Source: G963662675 sp963676845 (lineage in GTDB: Bacteria; Bacteroidota; Bacteroidia; Bacteroidales; Prolixibacteraceae). From it: a DNA stretch of 64,000 nucleotides. Within the stretch, counting starts at the first letter, position 1. Each line of letters starts with the position of its first letter. This document shows positions 36,226 to 44,189 of the stretch, one piece after another. Below the pieces are notes generated by a model. The model was not told the origin of the DNA. It saw nothing but the letters and a program-made list of their open reading frames with translations, and did no database searches. The stretch covers positions 62,001 to 126,000 of the forward strand of contig CAXXKK010000027.1 in the NCBI GenBank assembly GCA_963676845.2, written 5' to 3'. The translations under genes and the position numbers were made by a program.

Positions 36226-37320
36226 ATGGGAGATTTAAGATTAATGAAGGGAAATGAAGTAATTGCCGAAGCAGCTATTCGCTGTGGTTGTGATGGTTAC
36301 TTTGGATACCCTATTACTCCTCAGTCTGAGGTGATGGAGACATTAATGGCTCGTGAACCATGGAATGAAACAGGCATGGTTGTTTTACAGGCCGAAAGTG
36401 AAATCGCGTCAATCAATATGCTTTACGGAGCAGCCGGAACAGGTAAAAAGGTGATGACCTCATCTTCCAGCCCGGGTATTAGTTTAATGACTGAAGGTAT
36501 TTCATACATTGCAGGGGCAGAATTGCCTTGCGTTATTGTAAATGTTCAACGTGGTGGTCCTGGTCTAGGTACAATCCAGCCTTCTCAAGCCGACTACTTT
36601 CAATCGACAAAAGGTGGTGGTCATGGAGACTATAAACTTATCGTTTTAGCTCCTGCATCTGTTCAGGAAATGAATGACTTTGTTGATCTGGCTTTTGAGT
36701 TGTCATTTAAATACCGCAACCCTGCATTAATTTTGGCTGACGGTGTAATTGGGCAAACCATGGAAAAAGTTGAATTGGCAGATTACAAAGCCCGTATGAC
36801 CGATGAAGAAATCAACGAAAAATATGGGGATTGGGCAACCAATGGTAAAAAGCCGAACCGCAAATACAATATTGTTACTTCCTTGGAAATGAATTCCAGC
36901 GTTATGGAACAGAATAACATTCGTTTCCAGGAGAAATATAAGCAAATGGAAGCCGAAGATGTACGCTATGAGAAAATTCAATGCGATGATGCAGAATATA
37001 TTCTTGTTGCATATGGTTCCTCTGCAAGGATCTGTCAAAAGGCAGTTGAGTTATGTCGAGCAAAGGGATTGAAGGTTGGTTTAATTCGTCCAATCACACT
37101 ATTCCCATTCCCTAAGGAGCCAATTGCGGAACTAGCAAAACAAGCCAAGGGATTTTTGTCTGTAGAAATGAGTGCCGGACAAATGATTGAAGATGTAAAA
37201 CTTTCGGTTGCCTGCGCAGGATGCAGTGTACCTGTTGAGCACTTTGGCCGAATGGGTGGAATTATCCCTAATCCGAGTGAAGTAGTTGAAGCATTGGAAC
37301 AAAAACTGATTGGAGGCTAA
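36226..37320 (+). CDS. 2-oxoacid:ferredoxin oxidoreductase, alpha subunit (Kor/Vor type)
   Basis: The 364-residue subunit holds the pyrimidine-binding part of the thiamine site: GCDGYFGYPITPQSEVME near residue 20, with EIASINMLYGAAGTGKKVMTSSSSPG-type motifs near residue 55. The C-terminal part has the transketolase-C fold (YGSSARICQKAV, RPITLFPFP). The complex oxidatively decarboxylates 2-oxoacids to acyl-CoA plus CO2 with reduction of ferredoxin, or runs in reverse. I cannot tell 2-oxoglutarate from 2-oxoisovalerate or arylpyruvate use by eye. Confidence 0.92.
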   Translation: MGDLRLMKGNEVIAEAAIRCGCDGYFGYPITPQSEVMETLMAREPWNETGMVVLQAESEIASINMLYGAAGTGKKVMTSSSSPGISLMTEGISYIAGAELPCVIVNVQRGGPGLGTIQPSQADYFQSTKGGGHGDYKLIVLAPASVQEMNDFVDLAFELSFKYRNPALILADGVIGQTMEKVELADYKARMTDEEINEKYGDWATNGKKPNRKYNIVTSLEMNSSVMEQNNIRFQEKYKQMEAEDVRYEKIQCDDAEYILVAYGSSARICQKAVELCRAKGLKVGLIRPITLFPFPKEPIAELAKQAKGFLSVEMSAGQMIEDVKLSVACAGCSVPVEHFGRMGGIIPNPSEVVEALEQKLIGG

Positions 37321-37321
37321 A

Positions 37322-38125
37322 ATGGATGTAAAAGATATTATAAAACCTGAAAACCTGGTTTCCGGGAAACCAAAACTCATTACCGAGAATACCATGCACT
37401 ATTGTCCGGGTTGTAGCCACGGAGTTGTGCATAAATTATTAGCCGAAGTAATTGATGAACTTGATATTCAGGATAAAACCATTGCTGTTGCTCCTGTCGG
37501 TTGTTCTGTATTTGCTTATAATTATATTGATATAGACTGGCAAGAAGCTTCTCACGGACGTGCTCCAGCAGTAGCTACCGGTATATCCCGTGTAAATCCG
37601 GATAAAGTTGTCGTTACATACCAAGGGGATGGAGATTTAGCTTCAATTGGTACAGCCGAAATTATGCATGCCTGTAATCGCGGAGAGAACATTGTTGTCA
37701 TCTTTATCAACAATGGTATTTACGGAATGACAGGAGGGCAAATGGCACCAACGACATTAGTTGGACAAGTAACAGCAACAACCCCTTATGGAAGGAATAT
37801 CGAACGCAATGGATATCCGCTGAAAATAACAGAATTAATAGGGCAGTTACCTGGAACATCATATGTAACACGCCAGGCAGTTCATACTCCTGCATCAACT
37901 CGTAAATGTAAACGAGCAATTAAGAAAGCGTTTCAAAATGTACAGGAAAAAAAAGGAACTTCATTTGTTGAAGTTGTTTCAACCTGTAACTCGGGTTGGA
38001 GAATGACTCCTGTTGATGCAAATAATTGGATGGAAGAGAACATGTTCCCATTCTATCCTCTTGGAGATATCAAAGACACAGAAAAAGAAAGCCCTGAAAC
38101 TTATTCCATACAAAACAAAAAATAA
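37322..38125 (+). CDS. 2-oxoacid:ferredoxin oxidoreductase, beta subunit (thiamine pyrophosphate binding)
   Basis: From ATG 37322, one base after the alpha-subunit stop, the subunit has 267 residues. It opens with the family's HYCPGCSHGVVHKL motif (two Cys), has the AGHGRAP-like segment ASHGRAPAVATG, and the TPP/Mg2+ motif GDGDLASIG...NN near residue 100, followed by GMTGGQMAPTT. A TTG-initiated frame four residues longer overlaps the upstream stop and is less likely. It forms the catalytic pair with the alpha subunit. Confidence 0.92.
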   Translation: MDVKDIIKPENLVSGKPKLITENTMHYCPGCSHGVVHKLLAEVIDELDIQDKTIAVAPVGCSVFAYNYIDIDWQEASHGRAPAVATGISRVNPDKVVVTYQGDGDLASIGTAEIMHACNRGENIVVIFINNGIYGMTGGQMAPTTLVGQVTATTPYGRNIERNGYPLKITELIGQLPGTSYVTRQAVHTPASTRKCKRAIKKAFQNVQEKKGTSFVEVVSTCNSGWRMTPVDANNWMEENMFPFYPLGDIKDTEKESPETYSIQNKK

Positions 38126-38130
38126 AGATT

Positions 38131-38682
38131 ATGACTGAAGAAATCATTATAGCCGGTTTTGGCGGACAAGGCGTTCTATCCATGGGAAAAATTCTTGCAT
38201 ATTCTGGAGTTATGCAAGGACAAGAAGTTTCATGGTTCCCATCTTATGGCCCTGAAATGCGTGGTGGAACTGCGAATGTAACTGTTATCCTTAGTGACAA
38301 CAGAATTAGTTCTCCTGTTTTAAATGAATACGACACAGCCATAATCCTGAACCAACAATCACTTGATAAATTTGAGTCTATGGTGAAACCCGGAGGTGTA
38401 CTTTTGTATGACCCCAATGGTGTATTAAATCCACCAACAAGAACAGACATTAAAGTGTATAAAATTGAAGGGACTAAGATTGCCGCAGATATGGGAAATG
38501 TAAAAATCTTTAATATGGTAGTACTTGGTGCCTACCTGAAAGCTCGTCCTGTTGTTAAATTAAACAGCATAGAGAAAGGTTTGGAAAAATCACTTCCCGC
38601 ACGTCATCACAAACTTATTCCTTTAAATATGGAAGCAATTAATGCCGGATTAGAAAACCTGGAATTAGTACACGAAAATTAG
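38131..38682 (+). CDS. 2-oxoacid:ferredoxin oxidoreductase, gamma subunit
   Basis: The 183-residue subunit opens with IIIAGFGGQGVLSMGKIL, the family's nucleotide/CoA-binding start, and continues with WFPSYGPEMRGGTANV near residue 36 and LNQQSLDKF near 72. It starts 5 bp after the beta subunit and completes the four-gene operon. Gamma subunits take part in CoA binding in the complex. A hairpin terminator follows 23 bp downstream. Confidence 0.92.
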   Translation: MTEEIIIAGFGGQGVLSMGKILAYSGVMQGQEVSWFPSYGPEMRGGTANVTVILSDNRISSPVLNEYDTAIILNQQSLDKFESMVKPGGVLLYDPNGVLNPPTRTDIKVYKIEGTKIAADMGNVKIFNMVVLGAYLKARPVVKLNSIEKGLEKSLPARHHKLIPLNMEAINAGLENLELVHEN

Positions 38683-38705
38683 TAAATAAAGATCCGTTAT
38701 AATAT

Positions 38706-38737
38706 AAGCCAGTCCTATTTAGGATTGGCTTTTTTAT
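38706..38737 (+). terminator. Terminator of the oxidoreductase operon
   Basis: AAGCCAGTCCT pairs with AGGATTGGCTT (one G-T wobble) around a short loop and ends in six T. Confidence 0.85.
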
Positions 38738-38920
38738 TTCAGAAATAGTTGGAATTCTCGTTCAAAACTGTGTTTAAATTCGCTCAATTCAATAGTTAAC
38801 ATAAACGATGAATGCAGGATTATTGTTAAAAGCCCAAGTTACCTTTACGTTAACACAATTTTCACAACACACTAAACAACAACACAATACAAACCTCCAA
38901 TTTAACATCACGCGTTTACT

Positions 38921-38952
38921 TTTCCTGTTTTACAACAGTTATTGTATCTTTG
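38921..38952 (+). promoter_or_regulatory. Promoter of the porin-proVWX operon
   Basis: TTTC at 38921, a 20-nt spacer and TATCTTTG at 38945-38952 fit the phylum promoter. It predicts a leader of nearly 190 nt before the ATG at 39147. The part of the gap from 38738 to 38920 shows nothing else. Confidence 0.55.
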
Positions 38953-39016
38953 CAGCGGCATGGAGTTAAACAAACCCTACCACATATCGAACAGTTCTTT
39001 TAGCGATCTCTTCTAT

Positions 39017-39057
39017 CTGTTTTTAAAAAAACAGTCTGACAGGTACGTTCCTCCTGT
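39017..39057 (+). promoter_or_regulatory. Two small hairpins in the porin-proVWX leader
   Basis: CTGTTTTT/AAAAACAG (39017-39034) and ACAGG/CCTGT (39039-39057) lie in tandem in the predicted 5' leader. No known riboswitch class was recognised. Confidence 0.3.
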
Positions 39058-39146
39058 GTACCCACAATAATTCTCTTTTACTCTAAAATTGCCTGAGCAG
39101 CAACAATCTAACAATTCTACATATACTCATATAAAAATTTCTACTT

Positions 39147-40262
39147 ATGACTTTTAAAAAAAGTATTACATTATTATTTATTTTACTAACGATCGGTGCA
39201 TTTGCACAAGAAGAACAAGAAGACTATGTCACATTTGGAGGTGCTTTGCGATTCAACATCCATGATAAAAGCTGGAATGACGACGCAACAGATCCTCAAT
39301 TTACATGGGATACATGGCGGCTGAATGTTGACGGACGCACAGCTGGTGTTGACTTCAGTTTTGAATATCGCTTTTACCCGGCTGACGACAGTCACTTCAT
39401 GCATCACGGATGGTTAGGTTACGGACTTACTGACGATCTTTACATGAAAATTGGTGCTTCACAAGTACCTTTTGGAATTACAAAATATGCATCCCACTCC
39501 TGGTGGTTTCAAATTCCTTACTATGTAGGTTTGGAAGATGATTACGACATGGGGATTAAATTTGACTACACTGGCATTAATAACCTTACTTTAAACTTTG
39601 CCTACTATCACCAACCAGAACCTAAAGGAACACCAAATTACGCATCAAGATATTCATATGATATCACTCCTTCTGATGATGCGAGTTTAAAAGAAACATC
39701 TCAGTTCAACTTACGTGCAGTATTACAGGCTACTGAAGGACTAGAATTAGGTGCATCTGCTCAACTAGGTAAAAATTACAACAGTTTCCTTGATGAAAGT
39801 GAAGCCTCTAATGCATTTGCAGGGCATGTTGTTGCAAACTTTGGTAACTTCAACTTCAAAGGAGAGTATATCTATTACAACTTCGGTGCAAAAGATAACA
39901 ATGGAAATGATCTGGATAAGATTCAAATGGGAGCATATGGCTACAACTACAATGTTGCCGCCGAAGCCAGCATGTATGTTGCAGGTCTTGCATACTCCAT
40001 TGATGTAGACTGCGGACCTATTTCAAATATTCAACCTTACATTGATTATTCGATTATTGATAAAGCAGCTACAGGATTTGAAACGACTCATCACTTAGTT
40101 CCGGGAATGTTAATTACTGCCGGAAATATTTATACATACGTTGATTACGCCATTGGTAAAAATAATGCCTGGCTTGGTTCATGGACCAACGGACTTGCAG
40201 AAGGTTCTCCTGATGCTGACTGGGAATCAAGGTTTAACATCAACATCGGAATATACTTCTAA
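39147..40262 (+). CDS. Outer-membrane porin of the osmolyte-uptake operon
   Basis: The 371-residue protein has a signal peptide ending GAFAQ at about residue 20. Its barrel-like sequence (VDFSFEYRFYPADD, MKIGASQVPFGITKYASHSWW) resembles phosphate-selective-porin-like OprO/P-type proteins, ending in a strand NINIGIYF. It lies 12 bp upstream of proV, in one apparent transcript with proVWX. That suggests a dedicated outer-membrane entry route for the osmolyte. The assignment to a porin superfamily is good; the specific substrate is inferred from context. Confidence 0.78.
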   Translation: MTFKKSITLLFILLTIGAFAQEEQEDYVTFGGALRFNIHDKSWNDDATDPQFTWDTWRLNVDGRTAGVDFSFEYRFYPADDSHFMHHGWLGYGLTDDLYMKIGASQVPFGITKYASHSWWFQIPYYVGLEDDYDMGIKFDYTGINNLTLNFAYYHQPEPKGTPNYASRYSYDITPSDDASLKETSQFNLRAVLQATEGLELGASAQLGKNYNSFLDESEASNAFAGHVVANFGNFNFKGEYIYYNFGAKDNNGNDLDKIQMGAYGYNYNVAAEASMYVAGLAYSIDVDCGPISNIQPYIDYSIIDKAATGFETTHHLVPGMLITAGNIYTYVDYAIGKNNAWLGSWTNGLAEGSPDADWESRFNINIGIYF

Positions 40263-40274
40263 AAAATCTTCTCA

Positions 40275-41534
40275 ATGGAAGAACAAAGAAACATAAAAAT
40301 AAAGGTTGAAGACCTTTCCCTAATATTTGGAAAGCAAAAGAAAACAGCCCTGGAAATGCTAGACAAAGGCATTTCTAAAGCTGAGATTCTAGAAAAAACC
40401 AAATGTACAGTTGGGGTAAACAAAGCAAACTTCGAAGTTTACGAAGGTGAAGTTTTCGTTGTTATGGGCTTATCAGGTAGTGGAAAGTCTACCTTAATTC
40501 GCTGTCTTAATCGTTTACACAAACCAACAGGAGGGAAAGTAATAATTAACGGAGTAGATATAACTAAAGCAACCAATAAAGAACTGCTGGAAACCAGAAG
40601 GACCGAGATGAGTATGGTTTTTCAAAACTTTGGCCTACTCCCCCATCGAACGATTATCGAAAATGCAGCTTTTGGTTTGGAAATCAGAGGTGAAGAAAAA
40701 ACAAAACGGTTACAAAAAGCACAAGAAGCTCTGCTAACCGTAGGCTTAGAAGGATATGAGCAAAAATATCCTTCGGAATTATCCGGAGGAATGCAGCAAC
40801 GTGTTGGTCTTGCCCGCGCCTTAGCCAATAGTCCTGAAGTATTATTGATGGATGAAGCATTCTCTGCACTTGACCCATTAATTAAGTCAGACATGCAGGA
40901 TGAGCTTCTTCAGATTCAGGATAAGCTTAAAAAAACCATTGTATTTATCACACACGACCTGGATGAAGCCATTAAAATTGGTGACCGGATCGTTATTATG
41001 AAAGATGGAGTAATTGAGCAAATTGGTACTGCCGAAGAAATCCTCACGGAACCTGCAAGTGAATATGTTGAAGCTTTTGTTGAAAAAGTTGACCGCAAAA
41101 CTATCATCACAGCAGGATCGTTGATGTTTGCCAAACCAACCGTTTTGCTATATGGTAAAGATGGGGTTGAAATTGCTATACGAAAAATGCGTGCAGCATC
41201 ACTTGATGTTCTACCTATCGTTGACAAATCATCCAAATTCCTTGGATTTGTTTGGCTAAACGATGTTGTGAAACTTCAAAAGAATAAAATATCAAAATTA
41301 GATGATATTATTAGAAACGAGGTTCACAGTGTAACAAAAGACTATACTGTAGAAGATATGCTCCCTCTCATTTCTGAAACAAAGTCACCTTTGGCTGTTG
41401 TTGATGAAAATAACGGGAAACTTCTTGGAATAGTTACCCAACCATCGGTAATTATTGAAGCCACGAAGTTTGAAGAACATGAAATAGACGAATTACAGGA
41501 ACAAGCTAAAGAATATTTCAAATGGAAAAAATAA
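40275..41534 (+). CDS. proV: Glycine betaine/proline ABC transporter, ATP-binding subunit
   Basis: The 419-residue ATPase has an N-terminal extension typical of ProV, then Walker A GLSGSGKST near residue 64, the signature LSGGMQQRVGLARAL near 172, Walker B VLLMDEAFSALDP near 193 and the switch His in ITHDLDEA. The C-terminal tandem CBS domains (about 280-410) sense ionic strength in this family. It powers osmoprotectant import. Its stop overlaps the start of proW by 13 bp. Confidence 0.95.
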   Translation: MEEQRNIKIKVEDLSLIFGKQKKTALEMLDKGISKAEILEKTKCTVGVNKANFEVYEGEVFVVMGLSGSGKSTLIRCLNRLHKPTGGKVIINGVDITKATNKELLETRRTEMSMVFQNFGLLPHRTIIENAAFGLEIRGEEKTKRLQKAQEALLTVGLEGYEQKYPSELSGGMQQRVGLARALANSPEVLLMDEAFSALDPLIKSDMQDELLQIQDKLKKTIVFITHDLDEAIKIGDRIVIMKDGVIEQIGTAEEILTEPASEYVEAFVEKVDRKTIITAGSLMFAKPTVLLYGKDGVEIAIRKMRAASLDVLPIVDKSSKFLGFVWLNDVVKLQKNKISKLDDIIRNEVHSVTKDYTVEDMLPLISETKSPLAVVDENNGKLLGIVTQPSVIIEATKFEEHEIDELQEQAKEYFKWKK

Positions 41535-42391
41535 TCAACATAGGCGAATATATTGAGAAAGGCATTAACCAACTGGAAGACAGTCTCTCTTTCTTGTGGG
41601 ATGCCATTGATGATGGAATTACATGGCTGGTGGAAAGTTCCAATGATCTATTCCTGGCCATTCCGTTTTGGATTATCATCCTGGTTATTTCTGTTCTGGC
41701 TTACTATTTACATGCACGAAAACAGTCATTGACATTAGCCGGAGTAAAAAAAGGCATTGGTGTTGCCAGTTTTACACTATTGGGGTTCATCCTAATCTAC
41801 CTGATGGGTTATTGGGAAGAAGCCATTCAAACAACAACACTGGTAGTTGTTTCAACAGTAATTGCCTTATTACTTGGCATTCCTATTGGAATACTTTCTG
41901 CCCGAAATAATTTAGCCAATGCAATAATCCGTCCAATACTCGACTTTATGCAGACTATGCCTGCATTTGTTTATCTAATTCCTGCCATCTTCTTTTTCAG
42001 TGTGGGAAATTCTCCGGGAGTAATTGCAACTGTAATATTCTCGCTACCTCCGGCAGTTCGATTAACAAGTCTGGGGATTCGAAGTGTCCCAACGGAAGTA
42101 ATTGAAGCTGGTCATGCATACGGATCAACAGAAAGGCAAATTTTATACAAAATTCAATTGCCATTGGCCATGCCAACGATATTGGCCGGAATCAATCAGG
42201 TAATACTACTCTCTCTGTCTATGGTTGTAATTGCCTCAATGGTAGGAGCAAAAGGGCTGGGAGCTATAGTCTACCAAGGTATTCAACAAAACGATATTGC
42301 CAAAGGATTTGAATCGGGACTGGGAATTGTTGTCCTGGCTATTATCCTTGACCGTATCACACAATCTATAGGAAATAAAAACAAATCTTAA
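41522..42391 (+). CDS. proW: Glycine betaine/proline ABC transporter permease
   Basis: The 289-residue inner-membrane protein has an N-terminal amphipathic part and about seven hydrophobic segments. The EAA loop is readable as EVIEAGHAYGSTERQILYKIQLPLAMPTILAGI near residue 197, which contacts ProV. It overlaps proV and is followed 12 bp later by proX, so the three are translationally linked. Confidence 0.94.
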   Translation: MEKIINIGEYIEKGINQLEDSLSFLWDAIDDGITWLVESSNDLFLAIPFWIIILVISVLAYYLHARKQSLTLAGVKKGIGVASFTLLGFILIYLMGYWEEAIQTTTLVVVSTVIALLLGIPIGILSARNNLANAIIRPILDFMQTMPAFVYLIPAIFFFSVGNSPGVIATVIFSLPPAVRLTSLGIRSVPTEVIEAGHAYGSTERQILYKIQLPLAMPTILAGINQVILLSLSMVVIASMVGAKGLGAIVYQGIQQNDIAKGFESGLGIVVLAIILDRITQSIGNKNKS

Positions 42392-42403
42392 AACTAAAAT
42401 ATT

Positions 42404-43282
42404 ATGATTTTGAAGCTTAGAAAATTAACGAACCTATTTTTAATCGCAATAGTTGCAACTGCATTAGTATCATGTGGAGGCTCAACAAGCAATTCTTCTG
42501 ATGAAGGAGAAACATCAAAAAAAGTTACCATCCTTTATCCAAACTGGTCTGAAGGTATTGCTTTTACATATCTTGCACAGCAAGCTCTTGAAGCAGACGG
42601 ATATGAAATTGAATTAATAAATCTTGAACCAGGATTGATTTACGGTGAATTATCAAAAGATGATTCAAAAGGTGATGTATTCCTTGATGCATGGCTTCCT
42701 TACACACACGAAGCTTATTGGAATGACTATGGCGACAAACTTGTAAAACTAGGAGAAACATTTAGCAACGGAACAACCGGACTTGTAGTACCAACATACG
42801 TAACAATTAACTCTATTGAAGAACTTAATGCCAATAAAGATAAATTTGATGGTGAAATTATTGGTATAGGTAGTGGTTCTGGTATCCATGCAAACACGTT
42901 AAAAGCAATTGATGAATACAGCTTGGATTTTGAACAAATCACATCCAGTGGACCTGCCATGGTAGCTAGTCTTGAAAAAGCAATTAAAGACAATGAATGG
43001 ATTGTAGTTACCGGATGGAAACCTCACTATAAATGGAACCGCTTCGATCTTAAATACCTGGAAGATCCAAAAGGTATTTACCCAAAAGATGTTTGTGCAA
43101 CAATTGCAAGACGTGGTTTTAAAGAAGAACAACCAGAAGCTGCAACTTTCTTTTCTAATTTCAGTTTAGATGAAGAACACCTTTATTCATTGATTGATGC
43201 CATCGACCAACTAGGAGAAGAAGAAGGTGCAAAACAATGGTACATGGATAATAAAGAATTAGTAGATAGCTGGAAACAGTAA
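42404..43282 (+). CDS. proX: Glycine betaine-type substrate-binding lipoprotein
   Basis: The 292-residue protein has a lipoprotein signal peptide with lipobox ALVSC (Cys at about residue 24), so it is anchored in the membrane facing the periplasm. The mature part is an OpuAC-type binding domain (TILYPNWSEGIAFTYLAQ, DVFLDAWLPYTHEAYW, VVTGWKPHYKWN). It has the Trp/Tyr residues that form the aromatic box for quaternary amines such as glycine betaine. It delivers substrate to ProW. It is the last gene of the operon. Confidence 0.93.
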   Translation: MILKLRKLTNLFLIAIVATALVSCGGSTSNSSDEGETSKKVTILYPNWSEGIAFTYLAQQALEADGYEIELINLEPGLIYGELSKDDSKGDVFLDAWLPYTHEAYWNDYGDKLVKLGETFSNGTTGLVVPTYVTINSIEELNANKDKFDGEIIGIGSGSGIHANTLKAIDEYSLDFEQITSSGPAMVASLEKAIKDNEWIVVTGWKPHYKWNRFDLKYLEDPKGIYPKDVCATIARRGFKEEQPEAATFFSNFSLDEEHLYSLIDAIDQLGEEEGAKQWYMDNKELVDSWKQ

Positions 43283-43305
43283 ATATCACTTTTTCGAAAA
43301 GATAC

Positions 43306-43336
43306 TAAGCCATTCCTTTTAAGGATGGCTTTTTTT
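43306..43336 (+). terminator. Terminator after proX
   Basis: AAGCCAT(T)CCTT pairs with AAGGATGGCTT with one bulged base, followed by seven T. Confidence 0.8.
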
Positions 43337-43400
43337 ATTTGTATTAACTAGTATTATACTCTAATTTATCTGGAATCTTTTTAAATAAAAAAAGATCAAT

Positions 43401-43433
43401 ACAGGTTTAAAACATTTTCCGTTTTAAACCTGT
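43401..43433. promoter_or_regulatory. Perfect 13-bp dyad upstream of sodB
   Basis: ACAGGTTTAAAAC (43401-43413) and GTTTTAAACCTGT (43421-43433) are perfect reverse complements around 7 nt, 46 bp before the SOD start codon. It has no long T tail, so an operator or leader hairpin is favoured over a terminator. Confidence 0.5.
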
Positions 43434-43479
43434 TTATGATGACAAAAACCGAAAAGTATAACTTTAAAAATTTATAATT

Positions 43480-44055
43480 ATGCCATTTCAACTACCAGAG
43501 TTGCCTTATGCAAAAGATGCATTGCAACCTTACATGAGTGAAAAAACGCTTGAATATCACCATGGGAAACACCATCAGGCGTACGTAAACAATTTAAACA
43601 ACCTTATTCCGGGAACTGAATTTGAAGATGCAGATCTTGAAACAATTATCAAAAATGCCGAAGGTGGTATTTTCAATAATGGAGCTCAGGTTTGGAATCA
43701 TACTTTCTTTTTCTTCCAATTTTCGGATATTGCCTCAACTGAACCAACAGGTGCACTAAAAGAAGCAATTGATGAAACTTTTGGATCAATAGAACAATTC
43801 AAGGCAGATTTCACCAAAGCTGCTACTACCTTATTCGGCTCTGGTTGGGCTTGGTTAGTAAAAGATGCAGATGGAAAACTAAGCATTGTACAAACAGGAA
43901 ATGCCGGAAACCCATTAAAAGACGGATTAACACCTCTAATTACATGTGATGTTTGGGAACATGCTTATTATCTGGACAAACAAAATGCTCGTCCAAAATA
44001 TTTAGAAGATTTCTGGAAAATCATGGACTGGAAAGTTATTGACGCACGATTCTAA
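43480..44055 (+). CDS. sodB: Superoxide dismutase, iron type
   Basis: The 191-residue enzyme converts superoxide to oxygen and hydrogen peroxide in the cytosol. Metal ligands are visible: His in EYHHGKHHQAYVNN near residue 27, His in AQVWNHTFFF near 75, and Asp and His in CDVWEHAYY near 158-162. The Gln in GAQVWN is at the position typical of FeSOD, so iron is predicted. Length and the C-terminal DWKVIDARF are normal for the family. Out-of-frame coding-like sequence continues directly past its stop. Confidence 0.95.
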   Translation: MPFQLPELPYAKDALQPYMSEKTLEYHHGKHHQAYVNNLNNLIPGTEFEDADLETIIKNAEGGIFNNGAQVWNHTFFFFQFSDIASTEPTGALKEAIDETFGSIEQFKADFTKAATTLFGSGWAWLVKDADGKLSIVQTGNAGNPLKDGLTPLITCDVWEHAYYLDKQNARPKYLEDFWKIMDWKVIDARF

Positions 44056-44143
44056 AGAAGATGTTGATAAAGCCATGAAAGAGCTAAAAGCTTCCGGCGA
44101 TATTGTTTCCCCAAAAAGATGTTATTGGGAACCTAAAAAATAA
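44048..44143 (+). pseudogene. Remnant of a small winged-helix protein gene, C-terminal part only
   Basis: In a frame different from sodB, and overlapping its last codons, the sequence reads SKEDVDKAMKELKASGDIVSPKRCYWEPKK-like and ends in TAA at 44143. I recognise this as the C-terminal part of a family of 60-70 residue winged-helix proteins that end ...VDKAhKxLKxxGxIxSPKRCxWxP (from memory, not checked). The N-terminal half and start codon are absent. An in-frame ATG at 44075 would give only 22 residues. It probably results from a deletion that joined it to the sodB 3' end. Confidence 0.55.
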
Positions 44144-44169
44144 AAAAGAGGGGCATGCCCCTCTTTTTT
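44142..44169. terminator. Bidirectional terminator between sodB remnant and TAXI gene
   Basis: The 16-bp palindrome GAGGGGCATGCCCCTC (44148-44163) is flanked by A and T runs, between convergent genes. Confidence 0.85.
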
Positions 44170-44189
44170 TATATCACAATCTAATTAGA

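Noticed and set aside
43480..44143. Programmed frameshift fusing SOD to the C-terminal winged-helix-like tail
   Set aside because: SOD already ends at its normal C-terminus and no slippery site is visible; a deletion remnant is simpler.
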